12,419 bases of DNA from positions 1 through 12,419 of the forward strand of contig CANOBT010000155.1 of assembly GCA_947564305.1 (NCBI GenBank). Reading direction: 5' to 3'. This stretch comes from an uncultured Lachnospiraceae bacterium (GTDB lineage: Bacteria; Bacillota_A; Clostridia; Lachnospirales; Lachnospiraceae). The notes beneath the pieces were generated by a model, which saw only the letters and a list, made by a program, of their open reading frames with translations, was not told the origin of the DNA and did not search any database. A program made the position numbers and the translations under genes. Shown here piece by piece: positions 1 to 5,845 of this stretch; the stretch's first letter is position 1, and each line of letters starts with the position of its first letter.

Positions 1-53
1 AAAAACATATCAAAATCTTTTTCAAAAAGTTCTTGACATATCACCAGAATGCT

Positions 54-659
54 TTATTCGTTTAATAATGCCTTCCAATAATAGTGAGTATATATTATTT
101 TGAAAAACATCGTCCGCTTCACCTCAATGTCAGCAAACTTTTTACCATCTGCCAGTATATAATAGTTTTGATTTTCACTATCGTAACTAATGGTAAACTC
201 CTTGCTGAAATCGTATTGAACTGCACTGTATACTCCTATATCAACCCACATTTGCTTAAGCTGACGTTGATATTCTATCGTTTCGGGAAATATTACATCA
301 ACCAACTCTGCTGGTGTCACACTACTTAAAACTTCATATTTAAAAATTTCTTCCTTATCTGGCAATCCTGTATTTAGCTCATAAAGCTCCTTATCATTTT
401 CGGAAGATACTGATACAAAAATTCTTCCATGGTGTAAATCATATAATCTGCCAATCTGCATAAACATTTCCGGGAAAAACGGTATCAATAGCACTCCGGT
501 AAAGAAAATCATTAAAGAATAATACATGGCATAATGATACCATCTGATATTGGTAATCCATTCTTTTCTTCCGGCATGGTAAAATACAGCCCGTTTAAAT
601 ATCATGCGAAAAACAAAAAATAAAACTAGTGCAAACGGGAAAAATAATATGTTTTTCAT
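54..659 (-). CDS. Unknown two-TM membrane protein, 201 aa
   Basis: I do not recognise this protein. Two hydrophobic segments (about residues 3-21 and 43-66) flank a short basic loop. The remaining ~135 residues are soluble and charged, probably outside the membrane. The ATG start is set by an in-frame TAA three codons upstream. The SD is weak (AAAGTAAAGTAG), so translation may depend on coupling to the short ORFs just before it. A TTGACA-18-TATAAT promoter lies about 190 bp upstream. Beyond the TAA stop the same frame stays open to the window edge (16 codons), which could be the start of a next gene at GTG or a chance opening. It is separated from the cold-shock operon by that operon's terminator, so it is probably a separate unit. 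Confidence 0.7.
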   Translation of the reverse strand: MKNILFFPFALVLFFVFRMIFKRAVFYHAGRKEWITNIRWYHYAMYYSLMIFFTGVLLIPFFPEMFMQIGRLYDLHHGRIFVSVSSENDKELYELNTGLPDKEEIFKYEVLSSVTPAELVDVIFPETIEYQRQLKQMWVDIGVYSAVQYDFSKEFTISYDSENQNYYILADGKKFADIEVKRTMFFKIIYTHYYWKALLNE

Positions 660-665
660 TCTACT

Positions 666-710
666 TTACTTTGAAATATGTTTCCTGTTGGTCTTAACCT
701 GCAAACGCAT
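666..710 (-). CDS. Very short ORF before the 201-aa gene, 14 aa
   Basis: An ATG preceded by AGGAAAT opens 14 codons (MRLQVKTNRKHISK) and ends in TAA only six bases before the ATG of the membrane-protein gene, in the same frame. It may be a coupling or leader peptide, or the old N-terminal end of the same gene cut off by a nonsense change. Length alone gives no statistical support; position and SD are the only evidence. Confidence 0.25.
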   Translation of the reverse strand: MRLQVKTNRKHISK

Positions 711-715
711 ATTTC

Positions 716-799
716 CTATATATCCTTCCTTTTGTAATTATCAATCATTGTAACACACCCTACTTCTTCAAATTTCTCCGGGCGCCAACAGCCTTTCAT
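716..799 (-). CDS. Small ORF in the leader of the 201-aa gene, 27 aa
   Basis: The ORF runs from ATG to TAG inside the transcript expected from the promoter at 851-880. The peptide starts MKGCWRPEKFEEVGC and ends NYKRKDI. It is polar and charged, has two Cys and no signal peptide or TM. The SD is poor (AGGCCAAGCAA). Its stop lies five bases before the next ATG at 710, giving a chain of short ORFs leading to the membrane-protein gene. It could be a leader peptide, a small protein or chance. Confidence 0.3.
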   Translation of the reverse strand: MKGCWRPEKFEEVGCVTMIDNYKRKDI

Positions 800-850
800 T
801 TGCTTGGCCTAATATAATAAACACATATAGAACTTGATTCTTCTGCTCGC

Positions 851-880
851 ATTATATTGTTCATACTCCACATATGTCAA
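851..880 (-). promoter_or_regulatory. Sigma-A-type promoter for the 201-aa gene
   Basis: On the minus strand TTGACA (875-880) and TATAAT (851-856) both match consensus perfectly, with an 18-bp spacer. Transcription would start near 844 and leave a leader of about 185 nt before the membrane-protein ATG. This is the strongest promoter match in the left flank. Confidence 0.75.
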
Positions 881-893
881 GTAATCATACCTG

Positions 894-921
894 ATGTACA
901 ATTTTTTATTCCAATGTACAA
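894..921. promoter_or_regulatory. Paired 8-bp direct repeats, likely regulator site
   Basis: ATGTACAA occurs at 894-901 and again exactly at 914-921, a 20-bp period (about two helical turns) with a 12-bp gap. The pair ends 13 bp upstream of the -35 box at 875-880. Each repeat also contains the palindrome TGTACA. Paired short direct repeats 12-13 bp apart just upstream of a -35 are the known layout for LytTR-type response regulators. The base sequence is not a clear match to that consensus, so the regulator is unknown. Confidence 0.45.
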
Positions 922-1019
922 CCCGATATTCTGTTACGCGGTTTCAAAAAGATGGAGGGTGCAGTAAAAATCATCGACAATAGGCGACTCACCAGTTAAA
1001 AAATTCTGTTTTTTGGGGC

Positions 1020-1071
1020 AAAAAAAGGAGCTGATGCTCCGGTAGATCATTCAATCCACCGAAGCATCAGC
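1020..1071 (-). terminator. Intrinsic terminator of the cold-shock operon
   Basis: On the minus strand the arms at 1058-1071 and 1030-1043 form a 14-bp stem with one G-T pair. The loop is 14 nt and the 3' side runs into TCC and then seven T (1020-1026). It lies 10 bases after the stop of the 29-codon ORF. Confidence 0.9.
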
Positions 1072-1081
1072 CCATATGATT

Positions 1082-1171
1082 TCATACTCTTTTCTTTAAA
1101 ACAACGCAGGTAACAGTGCCTATAATACCTGCCACCAGTGCCACTATTGCAATCTTTGTTCTTTTCTTCAT
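1082..1171 (-). CDS. 29-aa single-TM peptide coupled to csp
   Basis: A 29-codon ORF (ATG to TGA) whose ATG shares a base with the csp stop (TAATG), so it is translationally coupled. GGAG lies 10 bases upstream of the ATG, inside the csp 3' end. The peptide starts [15 protein letters not shown] and ends in KKRV: one hydrophobic helix (about residues 7-24) with basic residues at both ends and one Cys. This is a typical small membrane protein. The operon terminator follows immediately, which supports it as the last gene of the unit. No function can be given. It is too short for standard gene callers. Confidence 0.65.
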   Translation of the reverse strand: MKKRTKIAIVALVAGIIGTVTCVVLKKRV

Positions 1172-1407
1172 TACTCATCTTCTCCTTCCGTAATAATGGT
1201 AACTTCTTTTGCAACTGTACGTCCTTGTCCGTCTTCGTCCTGAACAAAGGAAACAGTCTGCCCTGCTTTGAGCCTCTTGAAACCTTCCATGTTGATGTTT
1301 GAGAAATGAACAAAGCAATCTACACCGTCTTCATCGGAAATAAACCCGTATCCCTTTCTCACATCAAACCATTTCACGGTTCCTTTCATCAAATCTTTCT
1401 TGGCCAT
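1171..1407 (-). CDS. Cold-shock domain protein (CspA family), 78 aa
   Basis: A single cold-shock (OB-fold) domain, a single-stranded RNA/DNA-binding chaperone of the cytoplasm. It shows KGTVKWFD at the N-terminus, RNP1 as KGYGFI (residues ~18-23) and RNP2 as CFVHF (residues ~31-35), then the VSF and GxxAKEV strands. Length (78) fits, slightly long because of the MAKKDLM start and acidic tail ITEGEDE. Unusual residues are Cys in RNP2 in place of the common V or I, and DVRKGYGF where NAEKGFGF is usual. The SD AAAAGGAGT is 10 bases before ATG. It has its own -10 box just after the pilus operon terminator, with a leader of only about 20-25 nt, too short for a classical cold-box 5'UTR. Confidence 0.93.
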   Translation of the reverse strand: MAKKDLMKGTVKWFDVRKGYGFISDEDGVDCFVHFSNINMEGFKRLKAGQTVSFVQDEDGQGRTVAKEVTIITEGEDE

Positions 1408-1416
1408 AATTTTTTC

Positions 1417-1438
1417 ACTCCTTTTCTACCTTATTATA
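1417..1438 (-). promoter_or_regulatory. -10 box and SD of csp
   Basis: TATAAT at 1433-1438 (minus strand) is a perfect -10. A clear -35 is lacking: TTGCCA lies only 14 bp upstream, so spacing is short. AAAAGGAGT at 1417-1425 is a strong SD. The position between the operon terminator and csp supports an independent csp transcript. Confidence 0.5.
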
Positions 1439-1462
1439 ATGTATATCGTGCATGGCAACACG

Positions 1463-1504
1463 AAAAGGGCATGGCGGACTCGAACCGCCTGTACCTTGCT
1501 GCCC
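1463..1504 (-). terminator. tRNA T-arm-like hairpin ending the pilus operon
   Basis: On the minus strand GGGCA (1504-1500), a 10-nt bulge, GGCGG, the 7-nt loop TTCGAGT, CCGCC, A, TGCCC (1471-1467) and TTTT form a two-part hairpin followed by a short T run. It lies 7 bases after the stop of the last pilus gene, so it can act as the operon terminator. The inner part is a tRNA T-arm: GGTTCGAGTCC matches the tRNA box B consensus (GGTTCGANTCC) exactly and is closed by a perfect 5-bp stem. No D-arm or anticodon arm can be folded upstream. An alternative pairing, ATGGCGG (near 1513-1507) with CCGCCAT, is also possible. It may be a tRNA 3' fragment left by an integration event. Confidence 0.6.
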
Positions 1505-1511
1505 ACCGCCA

Positions 1512-3281
1512 TCATTTCTTTGGCGCAATATGCCAGTCAGACCACAGGTTCCCACTAATCTGTACCGAATCTGTCAGGTTGGCTGACAGCATCCCGTCTG
1601 GCGTCCAGCTATCCATAACGTAGGTGTATACAGTATAGCTTCCGTCCGGCATCCAGATTGGAGAGAAATGCGTCCTTCTCCCATAAGTGGAATACTCATT
1701 GCTTTTAAACTGATACTCTGCTTCCATTCCGCTGGTTGTTCTCTCAAGCAGCCGCCAATAAGTCCTATAATAAAACTCCGGGAAATAAGAAACCGCCGTC
1801 TGTGACCCAGTGACTGCCGTAGCCTGATTTGTTGTCGTCGTCGTATTGACCGTGATATTGACTCCGTATCCGCTCTTGATCGTAGATCCTGCAACTGTAG
1901 GATTTTTATCATCCGGTGACAGTTCCACGGAGGCGCTCATTGAAGCACTGTAATGTTCCAAATCAAACTCCCACCAGCCTTCATCTACCCATTCGCCTTC
2001 GTCCACCCAGCTTCCATGATCTGTCGTACATCCATCCGCGCAGGATTCACTATGCGAACCGGAATGCCATTTCCAATCGCTGTGCCATACCCAGTATTCC
2101 TGCCACCATGGAACCCATATACTCCAATACGCGCTATCTTTCTCAGGATTATCTGGTATTTCCGCGTTGGACGATGAATATGCATTATTCCTGTCGTTGG
2201 CAGTGGGATTGGGAGGATCGTTCCCATCAAGGTCAACAATCCTTGCCTTGATGCTTCCCTGTCCTGGTGCACCGCTCCCACTGGCACTGACTGTTATGGT
2301 GATTGTCTGCGGAGTAGATGGCGTCCTCCATCTTACCCATGCAAGCTGCGATGCACCGTCAGGATAATAGACATTTTCTACGGTATAGCTCCTTCCGTCG
2401 ATTTGAAATGTCACATTAACCGGATGGTCGGGGTCTGACTGCCCGCCAGTGATGGTTACAGCCGTAATTACATCCGTATTAACCCTGTACTCGTAATCTA
2501 CCGCCTCCAATTCCGGAGGCGTAACCATTTCATTAAAGCGCACGATTCCTATTCCAAGCGAAGAAATAATGCTCTCATTGGAAACACGCTCCATCTTTGA
2601 ACCCGTCCAAGCCGGAAAACCCAAATCCGGTGTCTCCAAAAAGATTGCAAGCGGCAGATTCTTGTGAGACAATGAAGGCATTTTACTATGCATTAAACCG
2701 CCAAGCATCCGATCGTACATGGCCGCTTCCGTTGCGGTCATTGCCGTCCTTGTGCCCTGAAACGTCACATATGCAAGCGGTTCTATCAGCAGCTTATATT
2801 CACCGCTTATTAACGTATCAAAATCAAAGCCACAGTAACCGGCAATACCGCGGATTACCTGTTCATCTGTAAAATACCTCTTTATCTGTGCTATATTGCC
2901 GCCCCCGGAAGATGTACTAATAATTCTTGGTAATGACTGACCTGGATTAATATAACCATACGTACCTGTATCTGGTGTCAGTGACGCACCGCTCTTATAA
3001 GCAATCTTGCATGTTTTTGTGAAATGTTTCACAACATTTCCGGGATTAACATTCGTCAGGTCAACTGATGCAGATACAACAGCTCCATCTGATGCCCGGA
3101 CTATCGTAACTCTTACGCCTTCATCTCCATTTACCCATTTATTGGTGCTTGTTCCTGCACCAAATCCACCACCTCCTCCGTCCATATTTCCCTCACCTGT
3201 GGCAAACACTGTTTCTGTCTCCCATAAGGACAAAAATAAAAGCAACATGAGCAAACATGCCGCTTTTCTTCGGATTTTCAT
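1512..3281 (-). CDS. Large secreted surface protein, putative pilus tip/adhesin, 589 aa
   Basis: I do not recognise a named family. A Sec signal peptide is clear (KIRRK, hydrophobic core ~8-20, cleavage near VFATG, residues 25-29). The mature N-terminus begins with a Gly-rich linker, then several Ser/Thr/Gly-rich, beta-strand-like stretches and a middle segment beginning near residue 135 (FTDEQVIRGIAGY). Residues ~384-445 are extremely Trp-rich (12 Trp in about 61 residues) with many His and Asp/Glu and a CADGC pair. The C-terminus has further aromatic repeats (YRTYWRLLE, SPIWMPDGSYTVY). There is no LPXTG motif or C-terminal TM, so it is either released or held by the pilus. The SD is GCGAGG six bases before ATG. 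It is the last gene of the pilus operon and is preceded by an internal terminator, which suggests low-level expression. A role as tip adhesin or pilus-associated protein is inferred from position and export only. Confidence 0.75.
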   Translation of the reverse strand: MKIRRKAACLLMLLLFLSLWETETVFATGEGNMDGGGGGFGAGTSTNKWVNGDEGVRVTIVRASDGAVVSASVDLTNVNPGNVVKHFTKTCKIAYKSGASLTPDTGTYGYINPGQSLPRIISTSSGGGNIAQIKRYFTDEQVIRGIAGYCGFDFDTLISGEYKLLIEPLAYVTFQGTRTAMTATEAAMYDRMLGGLMHSKMPSLSHKNLPLAIFLETPDLGFPAWTGSKMERVSNESIISSLGIGIVRFNEMVTPPELEAVDYEYRVNTDVITAVTITGGQSDPDHPVNVTFQIDGRSYTVENVYYPDGASQLAWVRWRTPSTPQTITITVSASGSGAPGQGSIKARIVDLDGNDPPNPTANDRNNAYSSSNAEIPDNPEKDSAYWSIWVPWWQEYWVWHSDWKWHSGSHSESCADGCTTDHGSWVDEGEWVDEGWWEFDLEHYSASMSASVELSPDDKNPTVAGSTIKSGYGVNITVNTTTTTNQATAVTGSQTAVSYFPEFYYRTYWRLLERTTSGMEAEYQFKSNEYSTYGRRTHFSPIWMPDGSYTVYTYVMDSWTPDGMLSANLTDSVQISGNLWSDWHIAPKK

Positions 3282-3300
3282 ATAAAACCTCGCTTTCTAT

Positions 3301-3327
3301 AAAAAGGGGACGCCGTAAAGCATCCCC
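3301..3327 (-). terminator. Intrinsic terminator inside the operon
   Basis: On the minus strand GGGGATGC (3327-3320), loop TTTACG and GCGTCCCC (3313-3306) form an 8-bp stem with one T-G pair, followed by TTTTTAT. It fills the gap between the stalk-protein stop and the adhesin SD. No promoter fits between this terminator and the adhesin ATG (about 20 bp), so the adhesin must be made by read-through. Confidence 0.8.
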
Positions 3328-3332
3328 CTCGT

Positions 3333-3929
3333 TTAGTCCATAATCCCAATTGTGTTTCCATTCTCGTAGATATCATCTCCCTGTATGCCAGATGTGCCGC
3401 CGCCATTGTAATCTACCCATCCAAATCCTTCAAAATAAATTTTTCCATCCTTTATATCACCATCTTTAGGTGTCGTAGGCGCGTCTTCTTTACTGGATTC
3501 TGAAGATGGTGTCTCTGAAGGATTCTCTCTATCCGCAGGGATTTTCTTGTTTTCCGGCTTTTCACTGGAACCGTTCTGCTCTGCTTTCGTTGCCGCCTCT
3601 GCCGGCGCTTCACTGGGTTTATTTTCCGCTGTCTTCACCGGATCATTCTGAATGGACTGTGTTGCGTCATCCGTATCGGCGGTTTTTCTTGAATCAATCG
3701 GTTCGGTGGAGACTGTAAGTTCCTCCGTTTCCTGTACTTCCACATCTTCATATTCTGTATCTACAACTACATTAACATCATCCTCATCCGCCTTCTGGGT
3801 TTCAGCCGCCACTTCAACCGGCTTGTCCGTTATCAGGCACAAGCGTATTCCGCAGAACGCTCCAATCCCTACTGCAATCAATGCTGCCGCTAATGCAATT
3901 TTTTTTGTCTTATCATTCCACTTTTTCAT
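3333..3929 (-). CDS. Membrane-anchored Ser/Thr/Glu/Pro-rich protein (DUF6550-like), 198 aa
   Basis: The N-terminus is basic (MKKWNDKTKK) followed by one TM helix (residues ~11-32). Then comes a long low-complexity stalk (residues ~40-165) rich in Glu, Thr, Ser, Pro, Lys and Asp. A short conserved-looking C-terminal module starts near GKIYFEGFGWVDYNGGG. From memory this layout and the GKIY..GFGWV..GGG tail resemble proteins annotated DUF6550 near Firmicutes Tad loci; I cannot verify it here. The start is the ATG at 3929: AGGAGGG lies six bases upstream. An in-frame ATG 11 codons earlier (3962) has no SD and overlaps the candidate -10. It sits between the pseudopilins and the adhesin, so a wall-spanning spacer is a reasonable inference. 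Confidence 0.75.
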   Translation of the reverse strand: MKKWNDKTKKIALAAALIAVGIGAFCGIRLCLITDKPVEVAAETQKADEDDVNVVVDTEYEDVEVQETEELTVSTEPIDSRKTADTDDATQSIQNDPVKTAENKPSEAPAEAATKAEQNGSSEKPENKKIPADRENPSETPSSESSKEDAPTTPKDGDIKDGKIYFEGFGWVDYNGGGTSGIQGDDIYENGNTIGIMD

Positions 3930-3960
3930 AAAATCCCTCCTAGTTTTGTTTTCTGATTTC

Positions 3961-3989
3961 ATTGTAATATACTCTTTTCAATATGTCTA
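3961..3989 (-). promoter_or_regulatory. Candidate internal promoter before the stalk-protein gene
   Basis: On the minus strand TAGACA (3984-3989) and TACAAT (3961-3966) have a 17-bp spacer; each is one base off consensus. It lies in the only sizeable gap in the downstream half of the operon and would start transcription about 25 nt before the stalk-protein ATG at 3929. It would give the last two genes a promoter of their own. Confidence 0.5.
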
Positions 3990-4010
3990 ATTTTCAGCAA
4001 TTTTTTTTTG

Positions 4011-4553
4011 CTAGAATTTTGGCGTATATGCAGCTTTACTCCTGACGGTAATCTTCATGTCCGGAAGTACTTTCTGGAGAAAAGAAACCGGCACTTCAAG
4101 CCTCACTGTGGTTTCTGCCTCAAACGAGCTTGTATCGCCAGATGCCAGTCCTGCATTATGGATATACACCTGTAAACCCGTAATTCGGAACTCTGTTGCT
4201 CCATCAGATGATATTTTATAATGATATTCACCATCTTCCTGAAGACCGAGCAATCCGTCCAGCCTTCCATAGATATCCCCGTAGTTCAGGCTCTCCTCGA
4301 AAGAACCATCTGTCGGCTGATATCCAGCGGCATATCCTTCGCGCACCGCATGGTATACATCTGCATAATTGTCGTTAATGGTAGATATAATTGCCTCCTG
4401 CATTGCATCTTTTACGCCTGCAGACACAATCATGAGTCTCGCGAACTGCATGATGACAAGAACAAGCATCAACAATGCAAGTGTTACTGCCACAGCAAGC
4501 GGCATTCCATTTCCTTTCTTATCTAAAACGAGCCTTTTACATTTTTCCATCAT
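4011..4553 (-). CDS. TadE/TadF-like pseudopilin, 180 aa
   Basis: The N-terminus is a prepilin-like leader: a basic stretch ending DKKG (residues 11-14), then a hydrophobic helix (residues ~19-42) that carries on into an amphipathic segment. The C-terminal ~130 residues are soluble and would be extracellular. This is the layout of TadE/TadF minor pseudopilins, which start or regulate Flp pilus assembly. The +5 residue after the likely cleavage Gly is Leu, not the usual acid, so processing by the operon's peptidase is less certain than for the neighbouring pseudopilin. Its ATG overlaps the upstream stop by 4 nt (ATGA), and the SD (GAGGTG) lies in the upstream gene. A second ATG one codon later is equally usable. 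Confidence 0.75.
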   Translation of the reverse strand: MMEKCKRLVLDKKGNGMPLAVAVTLALLMLVLVIMQFARLMIVSAGVKDAMQEAIISTINDNYADVYHAVREGYAAGYQPTDGSFEESLNYGDIYGRLDGLLGLQEDGEYHYKISSDGATEFRITGLQVYIHNAGLASGDTSSFEAETTVRLEVPVSFLQKVLPDMKITVRSKAAYTPKF

Positions 4554-4954
4554 TTATGGTACACCTCACTTTTCCCACTTGCCCTTGCTTTCAGATGGAC
4601 CGGAAATGAACCGAAGCCGCCAAACAGCCCGATATTCCTCTCTAATGTGAGTGTTACCGTTACCTCTTCGTTCAGCTGGATATTCCCTGTTTTTGACCAT
4701 GATACAGAGGGGTATAGCCCCGTTTTTTCATTTAAGACCCTTTCCCTGTCGCTTGTTTCCGAGCCTACCCGTCCTGCTATTTCCGCTTCCCTCACCAGCT
4801 CGTCCGCAAAATTATCAAGCTGAAGTTTCACAATATATACCGGATACACGCGTACGGCAAGCGCAATCACCAGCATTGCACATAGAACCAGGACAACGGT
4901 ATCTATATAACCTTCTCCTTTCTTGTTTAAAAGGTGTTTTCTATCTTTCTTCAT
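4550..4954 (-). CDS. TadE-like pseudopilin (DUF4320-type), 134 aa
   Basis: A short basic leader, KKDRKHLLNKKG, is followed by EGYIDTVV and a TM helix (residues ~19-38). The leader fits a class III prepilin signal: cleavage after Gly13 and an acidic residue at +5 (Asp18). The same G-E-x-Y-x-D pattern is seen in the pilin gene of this operon, so both are probably cut by the same A24 peptidase. The rest is a beta-rich soluble domain (residues ~75-134). I associate this type with DUF4320 proteins of clostridial Tad loci, from memory. AGGAGG lies five bases before the ATG, nine bases after tadC. Confidence 0.75.
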   Translation of the reverse strand: MKKDRKHLLNKKGEGYIDTVVLVLCAMLVIALAVRVYPVYIVKLQLDNFADELVREAEIAGRVGSETSDRERVLNEKTGLYPSVSWSKTGNIQLNEEVTVTLTLERNIGLFGGFGSFPVHLKARASGKSEVYHK

Positions 4955-4963
4955 ACGCGCCTC

Positions 4964-5836
4964 CTACATCATGCCGCTCATGGATTTTAAAATCTCATAC
5001 CCTATGATAATAATATATGTAATCATAAAGCACATCAGCATTGCAAATGAGTATTTTCGTATTTTGGGCGGAATTTTCTGTGCTTTTGTCTTCAGGCGCT
5101 GTATCTCTATCTGCTTAAAGTCATGCACAAGCATCTGGAAATATACCGCGCTGTCATCTCCCCTTAATACGCCTATCAGACCACGCACAATATCAGACAA
5201 CTGCGGCGAATTTAACCTTGCCTCAAAACGTGTCAGTGCAGCCTCATAACTGGAAGATCTCATATCCGCGCACACAATGTCCAGTTCCTGTGCAAACTCC
5301 GGCCCTGCATTTTTCTTGTAATTTTCCAGAATGGATAGCACGTCCCTGCTGTTTTTAAGTTCCTGCTCGATGGTGGACGCAAATCTGGAAAGCTCATCTT
5401 CTATGGCTTCCCTTTTCTCGCGAAGTTTCTCGTCCGCTTTTCCTATCTCATTGAAATAAACCATGACAGCCGACATAAGCACTATAACAGCTGCCAGCGG
5501 AAATATGTACAGGCATGGGACAATTCCTAACAGGACAAACGCCGTCTTTATCATTGCATAGGAAGCATAGACCTCGGGCGATATATTCATGCCTGCCGCT
5601 TTTAATGTTGCTGCCATCCGCGCCTTTTTATGCTGGTTCATTGGCAGATATCTTGATAATACCACAGCGCCGTCCATAATCCACATATCCACTGTTTTCG
5701 CGGCTTTCTTTTCTGACCGCCCCGCAGCCGACATTACCTTTACTGTCTGCATGGTCGGAATCCGGAATACATCCGCAAGGATCAGGAACAGTCCGGCAGC
5801 GAAAAAAAAGCCAAATAAAATCATTAGTATTACCAT
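4964..5836 (-). CDS. tadC: TadC-like pilus assembly platform protein, 290 aa
   Basis: An inner-membrane protein of the type II secretion F (GspF-like) superfamily that forms the assembly platform with TadB and transmits ATPase work to pilin insertion. It has an N-terminal TM (residues ~3-21), a basic cytoplasmic stretch, paired TMs around residues 93-128, a cytoplasmic helical T2SSF-type domain (~135-255, with ELSRFASTIEQELKNS and LIGVLRGDD) and a C-terminal TM (~266-284). The size matches TadC (about 280-330). SD AGGAGGG is five bases before ATG. It follows tadB by nine bases, as in other tad operons. Confidence 0.85.
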   Translation of the reverse strand: MVILMILFGFFFAAGLFLILADVFRIPTMQTVKVMSAAGRSEKKAAKTVDMWIMDGAVVLSRYLPMNQHKKARMAATLKAAGMNISPEVYASYAMIKTAFVLLGIVPCLYIFPLAAVIVLMSAVMVYFNEIGKADEKLREKREAIEDELSRFASTIEQELKNSRDVLSILENYKKNAGPEFAQELDIVCADMRSSSYEAALTRFEARLNSPQLSDIVRGLIGVLRGDDSAVYFQMLVHDFKQIEIQRLKTKAQKIPPKIRKYSFAMLMCFMITYIIIIGYEILKSMSGMM

Positions 5837-5845
5837 CGTTCCCTC

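Larger units (their letters stand above)
660..1019. other. 360-bp stretch without a sizeable gene
   Basis: This stretch holds the two short ORFs, the promoter and the paired direct repeats listed separately. Between 922 and 1019 I see no convincing gene or structure. A short open minus-strand frame there (reading ..GESPIVDDFYCTLHLF..) ends in TAA and has no start. It might be the tail of a decayed gene or repeat, but I cannot support that. Confidence 0.5.

Noticed and set aside
1047..1313. 88-codon minus-strand frame overlapping csp and the terminator
   Set aside because: It is out of frame with the cold-shock domain and runs through the terminator hairpin; the 29-codon ORF in another frame fits the signals better.
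1463..1540. Complete tRNA gene at the end of the pilus operon
   Set aside because: The T-arm is perfect, but no D-arm or anticodon stem folds upstream and that sequence is the 3' end of the adhesin reading frame.
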